Shown here: in pieces, positions 43,249 to 52,782 of the stretch
How positions within the stretch are numbered: the stretch's first letter is position 1
How the letters are laid out: each line of letters begins with the position of its first letter
Source: Rhodococcus sp. KBS0724
Lineage (GTDB): Bacteria > Actinomycetota > Actinomycetes > Mycobacteriales > Mycobacteriaceae
Assembly (NCBI RefSeq): GCF_005938745.2
Contig: NZ_VCBX02000001.1
Location: 6,090,501 to 6,154,500 of the forward strand
DNA: 64,000 bases
Direction of reading: 5' to 3'
Program-made: the position numbers and the translations under genes
The notes under the pieces: generated by a model
What the model was told of the DNA's origin: nothing
Seen by the model: only the letters and a program-made list of their open reading frames with translations
Database searches by the model: none

Positions 43249-43269
43249 ACGTCGTAGACGACGCGAAGG

Positions 43270-44289
43270 TCAGGAATGTGAGAATGCCAAGAGTTGGTCA
43301 GCCAGAGCGTTGTACGTACGGGCGATCCCGGCATAACTGAGCACTGGTTCCGGATTCCAGGTGCCGATCTTCCCTGCCTTCACCGCGGGCAAGTTGGACC
43401 ACGCAGGATTGGTGCCGAGCGTATCCAGTTGCAAACTGGACGGGCGGTCGTCGAGGAAGATCATGTCGGCCGGATAGTGGTCCGCCATCTCCCAGGCCAG
43501 CTTCTCGACGTAGACCGACGATCCCTCGGCCGGATCGACGACGGCAAGACCCAAACCTGCCAGGTCGGCGAGGATCGGAAATCCGGAACGACTGACACGC
43601 ATCGTGTCCGGATCTGCGGAGGCGAATAGAACGTGTGAATTCTTCAGTGAAGAAGCGACTTCGGAGATCCGCTCGCGCGCAGCGTCGTGGTCTTTTCGCT
43701 GCGCGTCCATATCTGATTCCGCTCCGATTTCCACGGCCAGTTCCACGATCTCTTGCACAGTTCGGTCGATGGTTCCCGCTGCCGTCTCCACGAACAGTAC
43801 TGTCGACAAGCCTTTCACTGCATCCAAATTCGCCTCGTCGAGTAGAGCCGAACCACGCAACTGAGGGACTATGACGACGTCCGGCTCCAGCGCAGCGATC
43901 TTCTCGAGTTCCACCTGTCCCCAGAGCTGCCCGACCATGTCGGTCTTCGAGAAATCCAAGTTGCCGGAGATGCTGGTGTCCGTCGATCCCGGCGACCGTG
44001 TCGGCGCCCCGAAAACACCGACAGGCACCAGTCCGTAATCCCACAGAGCCCCCGCGATTCCGGTGTAAGTGACAAATGTTCGTGGCGGTGAATCCAATTC
44101 GATCAGGGTTCCGCGATCGTCGGTGAAGGACCAACCGGCATCGCGTGTGCCGCCGGCATCTGCGTCGGAACGCGAGCAACCGGCCGCTGCCAGCGCAGCA
44201 GCCAATCCTGCTGCTGCGCCGAGGAACCTGCGACGGTTCCAGTCCATCTCGAGGCGTCTGTGCGGTCGTGGAGTGAGCAGCGTGGTCAT
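43270..44289 (-). CDS. Iron-siderophore substrate-binding lipoprotein, Tat signal
   Basis: 339 residues from ATG 44289, which overlaps the MFS gene stop (ATGA). The leader combines a Tat motif (NRRRFLG) with a lipobox AAAGC. The mature part is an FepB/FhuD-type binding protein: GIAGALWDYGLVPVGVFGA, LEKIAALEPDVVIVPQL, and WSNLPAVKAGKIGTWNPE. No FecCD permease or ATPase is nearby, so it may serve an importer encoded elsewhere. Confidence 0.85.
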   Translation of the reverse strand: MTTLLTPRPHRRLEMDWNRRRFLGAAAGLAAALAAAGCSRSDADAGGTRDAGWSFTDDRGTLIELDSPPRTFVTYTGIAGALWDYGLVPVGVFGAPTRSPGSTDTSISGNLDFSKTDMVGQLWGQVELEKIAALEPDVVIVPQLRGSALLDEANLDAVKGLSTVLFVETAAGTIDRTVQEIVELAVEIGAESDMDAQRKDHDAARERISEVASSLKNSHVLFASADPDTMRVSRSGFPILADLAGLGLAVVDPAEGSSVYVEKLAWEMADHYPADMIFLDDRPSSLQLDTLGTNPAWSNLPAVKAGKIGTWNPEPVLSYAGIARTYNALADQLLAFSHS

Positions 44290-45662
44290 GTGTGTGCCCT
44301 TTCGGCGATTGATTGAACTGTTGCAGGAGTAGACGAACGAGAAAAGAGAAGGATCGATACGAAACCCGTGAGCATTCCGACGCCGGCGCAGAAGATCAAC
44401 GGCCACAGCAAGGCGAACTCGTCGGATCCGGTGAAGAGCGAGCCGCACAGGGCAATTCCGACGGCGAGCCCGAATTGGCGCGATGAGTTGGCTGTTGCCG
44501 AAGCCGTCCCGGCGTTCTCTGCCGGGGCGTCCGACATCGCGGCGCTGGGCAGCACCGGCGACACCATCGCCGAACCAACGCCGGTCAGAATCAGCCCGGC
44601 GATCAGCGCCGGCCAGATCGGCGCGACGAGAACGTACAGCATGGCGAGGCAACCGATTCCGCAGAGGACCGTCCCGAATCCGAGCGAGAATCGAAGATCA
44701 GCTCGCTGAAGCCGTGATCCACACAGGGCCGACACGAAGACAAAAGCGAGCGGTCGAATCGAGAGCACAAGTGCAGCCGTCGACGCCGACAACTCCAACG
44801 AGTTCTGCAGCCACAGTGAAAGAACTACGAGCGGGCCGTAAGCCGCGAGGTAGTAACCGAAAGCCGCGACAAGGACGCCGTCGAATTTCAGACATCGGAA
44901 CAACGCCGGATCGAGCATCGGACGGCTGCTTCGACGCTGCCAGGACACAAACGCCATCAGCGCAACGATTGCGATCACGAAGGCAAGAGCTGTCGACGAC
45001 GAAGTCCGCCCGGCGTCGCCGCCCCACGTCACGCCCAGAACCGCGGCAACGGCAGCGAGAGTGAACAAAACGATTCCGGCACAGTCGATATTGCCCTCGC
45101 CGCGCTCACTTTCGGCGAAACAGAAAACAGCCAGTACGAGCGCCACTACGGCCACGGGGATTCCGAAATAGAAGACCGCACGCCAGTCGAAGAACTGCGT
45201 CAGCAGCCCTCCTGCAACGTTTCCGATTCCGGCTGCCAATCCAGCGACAGCGCCCCACGCGGCAAAGGCGACGTGACGATCACGGCCTGAGTACGCGTCG
45301 CCGAGCAGAGGCAAGAGCGTCGCAAACATCGCCGCACCGGCAATTCCTTGCGCGCCGCGAGCAGCGACCAGAACCGTGACGTCCGGAGCACCAGCGCACA
45401 AGGCCGTCGCCACCAGGAACACGACCAGACCGCAGACATAGAGACGCTTGCGTCCCCAAGCATCGCCGAGCGCGCCCGTCCCCACCAGAAGCGCAGCAAG
45501 AGCCAGCGTGTAGGCGTCGACGACCCAGGACATCGCGCCCGTACTGCCGTCCAAACCGACGGCGATGGCCGGCACCGCGATCGTTGTGATCGTGGCGTAT
45601 GTCAGTAAGAGGAAAGTTCCGATGCATGCGGCGATGAGCGGCAGCCATCGTCGTGCCGACAT
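44286..45662 (-). CDS. MFS transporter (drug:H+ / siderophore export-like)
   Basis: 458 residues from ATG 45662, six bases after GGAGG. About 12-14 helices with the MFS motifs WVVDAYTLALAALLVGTGALGDAWGRKRLYVCG. Encoded between a MerR regulator and a siderophore-binding lipoprotein, so siderophore export or drug export are both possible. Confidence 0.85.
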   Translation of the reverse strand: MSARRWLPLIAACIGTFLLLTYATITTIAVPAIAVGLDGSTGAMSWVVDAYTLALAALLVGTGALGDAWGRKRLYVCGLVVFLVATALCAGAPDVTVLVAARGAQGIAGAAMFATLLPLLGDAYSGRDRHVAFAAWGAVAGLAAGIGNVAGGLLTQFFDWRAVFYFGIPVAVVALVLAVFCFAESERGEGNIDCAGIVLFTLAAVAAVLGVTWGGDAGRTSSSTALAFVIAIVALMAFVSWQRRSSRPMLDPALFRCLKFDGVLVAAFGYYLAAYGPLVVLSLWLQNSLELSASTAALVLSIRPLAFVFVSALCGSRLQRADLRFSLGFGTVLCGIGCLAMLYVLVAPIWPALIAGLILTGVGSAMVSPVLPSAAMSDAPAENAGTASATANSSRQFGLAVGIALCGSLFTGSDEFALLWPLIFCAGVGMLTGFVSILLFSRSSTPATVQSIAERAHT

Positions 45663-45697
45663 GGTCAACCTCCGAACAGGGCAGTAAGTGCGCCCTA

Positions 45698-45728
45698 ACT
45701 ATGGAGGTTCAAGTCAACTTGAAGTCAA
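45698..45728 (-). promoter_or_regulatory. MerR-type promoter with 19-bp spacer
   Basis: On the minus strand: -35 TTGACT (45723-45728), a 19-bp spacer, -10 CATAGT (45698-45703). The dyad TTCAAGT-TG-ACTTGAA (45708-45723) lies in the spacer. Over-long spacers holding a dyad are the hallmark of MerR-activated promoters; this one drives the MFS/siderophore-binding operon and overlaps the merR stop codon. Confidence 0.78.
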
Positions 45729-46128
45729 GCGCCGCTTCGACGCGGATGTCGAGCTGCTCGAGCAGCCACGGACACTGCATCGGACGCTCTTGCCGACACG
45801 TCAGGTGATGCTCGAGAATCAGTTTCGCTCTCGTAGCGGCGGCGATCTGTGCCTCGAGCATCGAAACTTGATCCGTGAGAACCGCGGAGAACTGCTCGGA
45901 CGTGGTGTCGGCTTCGATGAAGGAGCGCACCTGCTCCAAGGACATTCCCGTCTCGGTGTACATCCGGATCAACGCCAGCCGACGCAGCTCACGACGCCCG
46001 TACCAGCGTTTGCCGCCGGTTCGCGATCGCGCGGACAGCAAGCCTTCGTCCTCGTAGTAACGCAAGGTCGATGCCGCGATTCCGAACGATTTTGCAACCT
46101 CGCGGATCGGGATCAAGTGCTCACGCAT
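45709..46128 (-). CDS. MerR family regulator
   Basis: 139 residues. IPIREVAKSFGIAASTLRYYEDEGLLSARSRTGGKRWYGRRELRRLALIRMYTETGMSLEQVRSFIEA is the MerR HTH; a coiled-coil and a short tail with two cysteines (LTCRQERPMQCPW) follow. No SoxR-type cluster. The gene is immediately upstream of the MFS gene and its stop lies inside the operator. Confidence 0.9.
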   Translation of the reverse strand: MREHLIPIREVAKSFGIAASTLRYYEDEGLLSARSRTGGKRWYGRRELRRLALIRMYTETGMSLEQVRSFIEADTTSEQFSAVLTDQVSMLEAQIAAATRAKLILEHHLTCRQERPMQCPWLLEQLDIRVEAALDFKLT

Positions 46129-46260
46129 TCATCGATCGTAGGCTGAGCGCGTAGGCGGTTCCGGCAGTTATGTGTAACTTGGCATACTGACTAACGGAAG
46201 GGGTCGCGCAAGTGATCTCACAGCAAAATGCTGTATGCGCTCGTTGAACGAGGGAGAGCC

Positions 46261-47670
46261 ATGCTGGATCCAACGCGACGACCTGTCGGGCCGTACTCGT
46301 CAGGGGTGCCCCAAGGCGCTCTCGACGTCCGTATGCCTGACCTGGAACGATTCGGCCTCCCCCAGTTATGGCGATCGGCGGTCATCGCGGTCGTGCTGTC
46401 CACATCGATCATGATTGCTCTGATCGTGTGGCCGTTCCGCAGACGCGGACGCACCGTCGTGGACGCGGCATCTGACGGCGTGGTGGATGGCTTCATCACT
46501 CTCGGTCCGACGTTCGTGAAGCTCGGACAGTTAGTTGCGTCGTCGTCAGGGATTTTCCCCGCGCCGCTGGCCAATGCCTGCCTTCGGTGCCTCGACGATG
46601 TGCCACCGTTCCCGGCGGACCAGGCTCGCAGCGTCGTGGAAGCGGACCTCGGATACTCGATCTCCGAAATTTTCGCGAGCTTCGACGATCAACCGCTGGC
46701 GGCTGCGTCGGTGGCGCAAGTGCATGCGTGCGTTCTGCACGACGGACGTGAAGCCGTCATCAAGATTCAGCGGCCGGGTATCTATGCCCGCATGCTTATC
46801 GACCTCCGGGCGGCATATCGCGGCGCGCGGATTCTCGAGAAGTTCGTCGAGTTCCTACGAATAGCCAACGCGACGGCCATTATTCGCGACCTGCATACCG
46901 CCACGATGACGGAACTGAACAGTGCCGTCGAAGCCGATCGGCAAACAACGTTCCGGAATAACATCGGCGCTTTCGGCGACAACAAGGGCGTGACAACGCC
47001 CGAGGTGTACTGGGATTACTGCGGGCCTCGGGTGATCTGCATGGAGCGTATGCGGGGTGTTCCTCTCGATCGCTTCGTCGCGAGTCCTGACGGCATCGAC
47101 GAAGCCCGCATGCTGATCCGGCGCGGTGTGAAGGTATGGCTCGAATCGGTCATTGTTCACGGGCCATTTCACGGTGACGTGCACGCTGGAAATCTCTGGG
47201 TACTCGATGACGGCCGGATCGCGATGCTCGATTTCGGAATTGTCGGAATTCTCCCTGAAACGTGGCGAACGATTCTCACCGACTTGTTTCGCGCGACATT
47301 GATCGACGGAGATTTTGCCCGGGTCGCCCGCGGTATCCGTGCTTTGGGATACGCCACCGACTACGAGGTGGACGACGATCAACTCGGCCTGCAGGTAGCC
47401 ACGGCATTGGCGCCGATTCTGGGCCGAGACCTGGGAGAACTCAAGTTGAGTGAACTCATCATGGCGCTGATCCAGTTAGGTAGGCAATGGGGTGTGGCCA
47501 GCCCTGAGGAATTGGTTCTGTTCGGCAAGCAGCTCGGCTATTTCGAGCGGTATGCCACTGCGCTCGCACCTGGCTGGGTTATCGGTCAGGACCTTTACCT
47601 TTTCAAGAATATGTTTCCCGACGAAGTAACGGCCAAAGCGCACAATTTGGGAATCACCCTTCCGGAATAA
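46261..47670 (+). CDS. ABC1/AarF (UbiB) atypical kinase family protein
   Basis: 469 residues from ATG 46261 (GGGAGAG five bases upstream); an earlier ATG at 46228 lacks a ribosome site. A hydrophobic helix at about 40-57, then kinase motifs of the UbiB family: GPTFVKLGQLVASSSGIFP (KxGQ), AAASVAQVHACVL (Ala-rich loop), EAVIKIQRPGI, HGDVHAGNLWV and LDFGIVG. Roles in quinone or lipid metabolism are typical; the specific one is unknown here. Confidence 0.87.
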   Translation: MLDPTRRPVGPYSSGVPQGALDVRMPDLERFGLPQLWRSAVIAVVLSTSIMIALIVWPFRRRGRTVVDAASDGVVDGFITLGPTFVKLGQLVASSSGIFPAPLANACLRCLDDVPPFPADQARSVVEADLGYSISEIFASFDDQPLAAASVAQVHACVLHDGREAVIKIQRPGIYARMLIDLRAAYRGARILEKFVEFLRIANATAIIRDLHTATMTELNSAVEADRQTTFRNNIGAFGDNKGVTTPEVYWDYCGPRVICMERMRGVPLDRFVASPDGIDEARMLIRRGVKVWLESVIVHGPFHGDVHAGNLWVLDDGRIAMLDFGIVGILPETWRTILTDLFRATLIDGDFARVARGIRALGYATDYEVDDDQLGLQVATALAPILGRDLGELKLSELIMALIQLGRQWGVASPEELVLFGKQLGYFERYATALAPGWVIGQDLYLFKNMFPDEVTAKAHNLGITLPE

Positions 47671-47747
47671 ATCTGCCTAACTTAACTACTACGACAATCC
47701 AGGCGCGGGGATTAATCTGAAGCAACCCCCTGCGCAAGGAGCACGCC

Positions 47748-49472
47748 GTGCAAACAGCATCCGCCACGATTGCCGAGCAGAAGTCCGCAGACAACTTCAT
47801 CACCGGAACGACCCCTGCCACCACCATTGGCACGCTCATCGCGTCTTTCGACAGTTCCGTCATCGAATTACTCGTCAGTCCCGGTGGGCTCGACGTCGAC
47901 ATTCGATCAATGGCGCTCCTCGAAGATTCCGATATGGACGGCATGGAATCCGGGGGCGCACTGTCCGACGTGTATCTACCGGTCGGAGTTCCGATTGATT
48001 CGGTGATCGACTGGCTGGTCGCGTCGGAGCACCATCCGCACAAACCGAAACTGCTGCTCGTCAAGAATGCCGACAACGAAGGTCCATTGCGGGCAGCCGC
48101 GGAAAGATCAGGAATCGCGCTCGCCTCGGTACATCCGAAAGCCAGCTCGGGGCATATCTACTCGCTGATACAGCAGTTGCTTCTCAAGAACGCATACCGC
48201 CGACGCGCCACCCCTCAAGGCTCTGGTTTTGATCCCACCGGCGACTCCGACTTGTTCGGGCTCGCGGAGACCATCGCCGAATTGACCGGTGGCCTGGTCA
48301 CGATCAACGACAATGCCCAACACATCTTTGCCCATTCCGCCGGACACGCGAATGAGGACGAACTACACCAACGCTCGGTGCTCGGCCGCGAATGGCCGAG
48401 TGGCTACAGCGAATGGCTGCAGAAGCGAGGCACGTTCGAACATCTACGACGCTCGGACGAGATCATCGACATCCCGGCCGCGCCGGAGTTCGGCGCGGCG
48501 CATCGGTTGGCCGTCAGCATTCGGCGCCGCGGCACAAGCGTCGCCACGTCCGGAGTGCACCAGCAGCATCTCGGAACCATCTGGGTTCAGACCGCGGGAA
48601 CACCACTTCACGACGGTTCCGACGAGGTGCTTCGCGGCGCAGCAGAAGTGGCCTCACGCATCGTGATCCGGATTCTCGACGCGTCCCGCCGGGAGAGCGA
48701 CCAAATCCAGCGACTGTTCGGCGCTCTGGGCGGCGGTGTCGATATCACCTCCTTGGCGGATTCACTCTCGCTATCCCTCGACGGACCCGCCGCGGTGGTG
48801 GGATTCGCAACCACCGAGCAGCCGCCGGCCGAGCTGCGGCGGATGACGAACTCACTGCGCCTGCACGCCAGCGCTTTCCGGCGTGACGCCGTCACCACTG
48901 CGATAGTCGACCGGATATACGTGCTCTTCCCTCACGCAGAAGGAGAATCGCTGATCAGCGACTGGGCCGCAGACACAGTTCACTATTTGGAAGGTTCCTC
49001 GGATATCGTCGCGCGGGCTGCGGTCGCAGTGATGATTCCCCGACTGTCCGGGGTTCCCGAGGCCCGCAGAGAAGTCGACCGGGTACTCGACGCTCCCGGC
49101 GACACGTCTTCCCCCGTCACAACGCTGGCTGCATCGCGCACCGCAGTGCTACTCGGCGAAATCCTCGACCTGATCGGCGATCACGACCGACTTCGGGATC
49201 CCCGAGTTGATCGTTTGCTGTCTTACGACGACAAGAACTCGTCGGACATGCAGTCCACGCTCACGAGCTATCTCGCAGCGTTCGGCGATGTGAAAAAAGC
49301 TGCGGCCCTGCTGAAAGTGCATCCCAACACGTTGCGGTACCGCGTCCGGCGCGCTGAACAGATCATGGGAATCTCACTCGACGAGCCGGACACACGACTG
49401 CTGACAGAGCTTCAACTGGCACTCGTGAGCCGGGAACCGTCTGAACCGGAGCGGCTGACACCCACCAACTGA
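47748..49472 (+). CDS. PucR family transcriptional regulator
   Basis: 574 residues from GTG 47748, six bases after AAGGAG. N-terminal PucR ligand region, a central GGDEF-like/CdaR domain and a C-terminal HTH (DMQSTLTSYLAAFGDVKKAAALLKVHPNTLRYRVRRAEQIMG). Directly upstream of, and co-oriented with, an NDMA-dependent alcohol dehydrogenase that it probably activates. Confidence 0.86.
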   Translation: MQTASATIAEQKSADNFITGTTPATTIGTLIASFDSSVIELLVSPGGLDVDIRSMALLEDSDMDGMESGGALSDVYLPVGVPIDSVIDWLVASEHHPHKPKLLLVKNADNEGPLRAAAERSGIALASVHPKASSGHIYSLIQQLLLKNAYRRRATPQGSGFDPTGDSDLFGLAETIAELTGGLVTINDNAQHIFAHSAGHANEDELHQRSVLGREWPSGYSEWLQKRGTFEHLRRSDEIIDIPAAPEFGAAHRLAVSIRRRGTSVATSGVHQQHLGTIWVQTAGTPLHDGSDEVLRGAAEVASRIVIRILDASRRESDQIQRLFGALGGGVDITSLADSLSLSLDGPAAVVGFATTEQPPAELRRMTNSLRLHASAFRRDAVTTAIVDRIYVLFPHAEGESLISDWAADTVHYLEGSSDIVARAAVAVMIPRLSGVPEARREVDRVLDAPGDTSSPVTTLAASRTAVLLGEILDLIGDHDRLRDPRVDRLLSYDDKNSSDMQSTLTSYLAAFGDVKKAAALLKVHPNTLRYRVRRAEQIMGISLDEPDTRLLTELQLALVSREPSEPERLTPTN

Positions 49473-49586
49473 ACCGCTCCGGTTGCACGCTCCGTCCGAT
49501 CAACGAGACATATCGCCTACCGCACGGCAAATGCGCGGTACACAACACTCGTCAATGAATCGAACACGTCTAACTCAGGAGCACCC

Positions 49587-50702
49587 TTGAGAACTCGCGG
49601 AGCCGTCATCCGTCAAGCGCCCGGCAAGTACGAGGTCGTCGACCTCGAACTCGATTCACCTCGTACCAATGAACTGACCGTCAAGATGGTTGCTTCCGGC
49701 CTGTGCCATTCGGACGACCACATCGCCAGCGGCGATCACGCAGTGGGCCGGTACCCCATCTGCGGCGGCCACGAAGGCGCGGGTGTTGTGGTCGAGGTCG
49801 GCCCGAACACCGAGGGCTGGACCGAAGGTGACCACGTCATCTTCTCCTTCCTTGCCGCCTGTGGCCGATGCCGTTGGTGCGCAAGCGGAATTCAGAACCT
49901 GTGCGACAACGGCGCAGCAATCATGACGGGTAGCCGCCCCGGCGACACCGAGAGCTATCGCATGACGTTGGACGGCGAGCCGGTTTCACAGACCTGCGGC
50001 CTCTCCACCTTCAGCGAATACACTACGGTCAGTACGCTCTCCGCCATCAAGGTGGACAAGCATCTCCCGCTCGAGACGCTGTGTCTGCTGGGTTGCGGCG
50101 TCGGCACCGGTTGGGGTGCTGCCGTCAACTCCGCCCAGGTGTACCCGGGCCAGACCGTGATCGTCATGGGCGTCGGCGGCATCGGCATCAATGCCGTTCA
50201 AGGTGCAGCACACGCCGGCGCCGCACACATCATTGCCGTGGATCCTGTCGAATTCAAGCGCGAGAGTGCCCTGAAATTCGGTGCCACCCACGCAGTGTCC
50301 ACGATGGAAGAAGCAACCGACATCGCTCGGTCCTTCACCAACGGCCAGGGCGCTGATTCCGCGATCGTCACCGTCGGAGTGACCACTGGAGACCATGTGG
50401 CACAGGCTTTCTCATCCATCCGCAAGGCCGGAACCTGCGTCGTCACCGGACTGGGCAAGATGACGGACATCGGCATTCCGGTGAGCCTGATGGAACTCAC
50501 GCTCTACCAGAAGAGAATTCAGGGATCGCTCTTCGGTGCATCCAACCCGACCGCCGACATCCCGTGGATGGTCGATCTCTACACGAGCGGAAAGCTCAAC
50601 CTCGACGGCTTGATCACCAACCGCTACTCCCTCGATCAAATCAACGAGGGCTTCGCGGACATGCATGCCGGCCGTAACCTCCGCGGCGTTATCACCTTCT
50701 GA
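49587..50702 (+). CDS. NDMA-dependent (mycofactocin-linked) alcohol dehydrogenase
   Basis: 371 residues from TTG 49587 (AGGAG upstream). Group III MDR enzyme: VASGLCHSDDHIASGD, GGHEGAGVVVEVGPN, zinc loop CGRCRWCASGIQNLCDNGA, and VIVMGVGGIGINAVQGAAHAGAAHIIAVDP. The long insertion ESYRMTLDGEPVSQTCGLSTFSEYTTV matches the NDMA-dependent family that carries a tightly bound NAD and uses mycofactocin as external electron acceptor. Oxidises primary alcohols or formaldehyde adducts. Confidence 0.89.
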   Translation: MRTRGAVIRQAPGKYEVVDLELDSPRTNELTVKMVASGLCHSDDHIASGDHAVGRYPICGGHEGAGVVVEVGPNTEGWTEGDHVIFSFLAACGRCRWCASGIQNLCDNGAAIMTGSRPGDTESYRMTLDGEPVSQTCGLSTFSEYTTVSTLSAIKVDKHLPLETLCLLGCGVGTGWGAAVNSAQVYPGQTVIVMGVGGIGINAVQGAAHAGAAHIIAVDPVEFKRESALKFGATHAVSTMEEATDIARSFTNGQGADSAIVTVGVTTGDHVAQAFSSIRKAGTCVVTGLGKMTDIGIPVSLMELTLYQKRIQGSLFGASNPTADIPWMVDLYTSGKLNLDGLITNRYSLDQINEGFADMHAGRNLRGVITF

Positions 50703-50708
50703 GCTAGT

Positions 50709-50745
50709 TCTCTCCGGACTTGACCAGTGCGCAAGTCCGGAGAGA
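50709..50745. terminator. Terminator after the alcohol dehydrogenase
   Basis: 14-bp perfect inverted repeat (arms 50709-50722 and 50732-50745, 9-nt loop) seven bases after the stop codon, before the convergent HbpS-like gene. Confidence 0.78.
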
Positions 50746-50840
50746 TCCCCGCATCGGACACACCAGGCATTCACGGTGTCGAGGATCAGGCGAATCGAGT
50801 TGGCGAAAAACACAATTCACGAAGCATCCTGTGCGCTCAC

Positions 50841-51431
50841 TCAGCCGAGCGACGAAGCGATCGCATCTCGCCCCGCAGCAGCACACGCTTGGTCCTGCAT
50901 TCCGTCCGGAGCGCCACCGACACCGATGCCGGCGATCGACGCGGGTCCAGCCTTCACTGTGACTCCACCGGCAAGGAAGAGAGTGCCGGGAAGGTCGGCG
51001 ATGGTGGATCCGTCACCCTTCGTTCGCTGCGTGAGGTCACTGGTATCGGCCCCGAAAGCTGCAGAGGTGTATGCCTTCTCGCGTGAAGCCTCCACAGTGT
51101 GCTGGGCTGCGTTGTCGCCGCGCACCATGGCGATGACATTGCCTGCACGGTCGACGACGGAGACGGTGACGAATCCGAGTCCGTCGGCACGGCATTTCGC
51201 CAGGGCCGCACCGGCAGCCTTCACTGCTGCGTCGGCGCTGAGTCGATTCTGAGTGACAACCGCCGAATCACCGGTCGCAGCAGGCTGCTGCGTGGCAGAA
51301 ATCGATGTCGTGCTCGACATGTTCTCCACGGGTGTGTCGGTACTCGAGCAGGCCGCGCTCGCAAGGATCGCGACAACCGGAATGGCGACAGCCAGGGTGC
51401 GTGGCAGTCGTGTGTAAATGCGGTGGTTCAT
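50841..51431 (-). CDS. HbpS/GlcG-like (DUF336) heme-binding lipoprotein
   Basis: 196 residues from ATG 51431 (GTG 51440 possible). Lipobox ASAAC, Ser/Thr linker, then a DUF336 domain: LSADAAVKAAGAALAKCRADGLGFVTVSVVDRAGNVIAMVRGDNAAQHTVEASREKAYTSAAFG and a C-terminal GGVTVKAGPASIAGIGVGGAPDGMQDQACAAAG. In Streptomyces reticuli the homologous HbpS binds heme outside the cell and signals to the sensor kinase SenS. Here the gene is divergent from a kinase/regulator pair. Confidence 0.86.
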   Translation of the reverse strand: MNHRIYTRLPRTLAVAIPVVAILASAACSSTDTPVENMSSTTSISATQQPAATGDSAVVTQNRLSADAAVKAAGAALAKCRADGLGFVTVSVVDRAGNVIAMVRGDNAAQHTVEASREKAYTSAAFGADTSDLTQRTKGDGSTIADLPGTLFLAGGVTVKAGPASIAGIGVGGAPDGMQDQACAAAGRDAIASSLG

Positions 51432-51600
51432 GATGGGCACACTTTCAGTCGAGTGGTTCGAAACCGTCCACTACAGCGTCGCTTCTCCGCGGCAACCAGC
51501 ACATCGGGCACTCAGGTGGCGAACCGTGCCCCCTCTGGTTATCGAGATGTCATCCGAATGGTTGATCCGAGGACCAGGCGCACTCCGTAACATTCGAGGG

Positions 51601-52782
51601 ATGAGCACTGGAGCCACGACGAGCGCCGAACTCGGACTACGCGGCCCGTTGTCGTATGCGATCCACGCGTCGTTCTTCGTGCTGCTGTCCACGTCCGGCG
51701 TTCGGTACGTCGCGGTCCACGGCACCAGCGGACGGTTCGGGGTAGTACTCGTCCTGGCCGTGGTGCTCGCCGTGCTCTACGCCGTCATGGCTACGGCGTC
51801 CTCGCGAGATGTCGTTCGCCAGCGGCTGTGGATGTGGCCGGTGCTGAGCACCTGGGCGGCGCTCGTCTGGCTTGCACCGAGTTTCGCCTGGTGCGCATTC
51901 CCTGTTCTCTTCCTCTGCATTCGCCTGTACCCGAGCAAGATCGCCTACCCCATCGTCGGGACCCTGGGCGTCCTCGCCGGTATCGCGTTCTACCGGGTCA
52001 CCGGGCGCGCCGAATTGGTGACCCTACTTGGACCTCTGTGCACGGCTGCACTGGTCGCGGCAGCGTACGGGCAGATGGAACGAGATGCCCGAGAACGCCT
52101 TCGGCTTCTGCGTCAGGTGGCGGAAGCTCAGTCTGCATTGGCAGATACCGAACGTGCTGCCGGTGCGGCGGCCGAGCGCGAGCGCCTCGCTCGCGAGATT
52201 CACGACACGGTTACCCAGGGCCTCGCGAGCGCCCTTCTTCGACTCGAGGCGGCCGAACAAACTTGGAATACAACGGGTTCACCGTCCCGAGCCGATATCG
52301 ATGCCGCGGCAGTGAATATTCGTACAAGCCTGATGCAAAGCCGCGACCTCGTCCACGACCTTGCGCCGACCAAAGACGGAACGGGCGACTTCGACGCCCT
52401 GGTCGTGGCCGCCGCCCGCCAGTTCGTCCCGACCGTTCGGGTCCGCACCGTCGGTGAATCCGTCAGCCTTCCCCCGGACGTAGCTCACGCCATCGTGCGC
52501 GTGGTCTCGAGCGCGTCGTCGAACATCGCCCGCCACGCACACTCTGAAACGGCAGGCGTGACCATCACCTACCTCGACGACACCATCTCCGTCGACATCT
52601 TCGACGACGGCGTCGGTTTCGATCCGGAAAAACTCAGCGACCATTCTCGGTACGGTGGGTACGGCCTACGCGCGATGCGAAGCCGCGTCGCGCAGCTCGG
52701 CGGATCGTTCACTGTGGAAAGCGCACCGGGAGACGGCACCGTCGTCGCGGCCCAGTTCCCGCTCGAACGGAGGATCCGGTGA
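51601..52782 (+). CDS. Sensor histidine kinase (SenS-like, NarL-partner type)
   Basis: 393 residues from ATG 51601 (a longer frame starts inside the HbpS-like gene). Five hydrophobic helices (about 15-155), then a coiled linker, the HisKA_3 phosphoacceptor EREREIHDTVTQG-type motif with H201, and a HATPase end (DIFDDGVGFDPEKLS, GGYGLRAMRSRV). The five-helix input region without extracellular domain fits a kinase that needs a partner protein to sense; the HbpS-like lipoprotein next door could be it. Confidence 0.86.
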   Translation: MSTGATTSAELGLRGPLSYAIHASFFVLLSTSGVRYVAVHGTSGRFGVVLVLAVVLAVLYAVMATASSRDVVRQRLWMWPVLSTWAALVWLAPSFAWCAFPVLFLCIRLYPSKIAYPIVGTLGVLAGIAFYRVTGRAELVTLLGPLCTAALVAAAYGQMERDARERLRLLRQVAEAQSALADTERAAGAAAERERLAREIHDTVTQGLASALLRLEAAEQTWNTTGSPSRADIDAAAVNIRTSLMQSRDLVHDLAPTKDGTGDFDALVVAAARQFVPTVRVRTVGESVSLPPDVAHAIVRVVSSASSNIARHAHSETAGVTITYLDDTISVDIFDDGVGFDPEKLSDHSRYGGYGLRAMRSRVAQLGGSFTVESAPGDGTVVAAQFPLERRIR

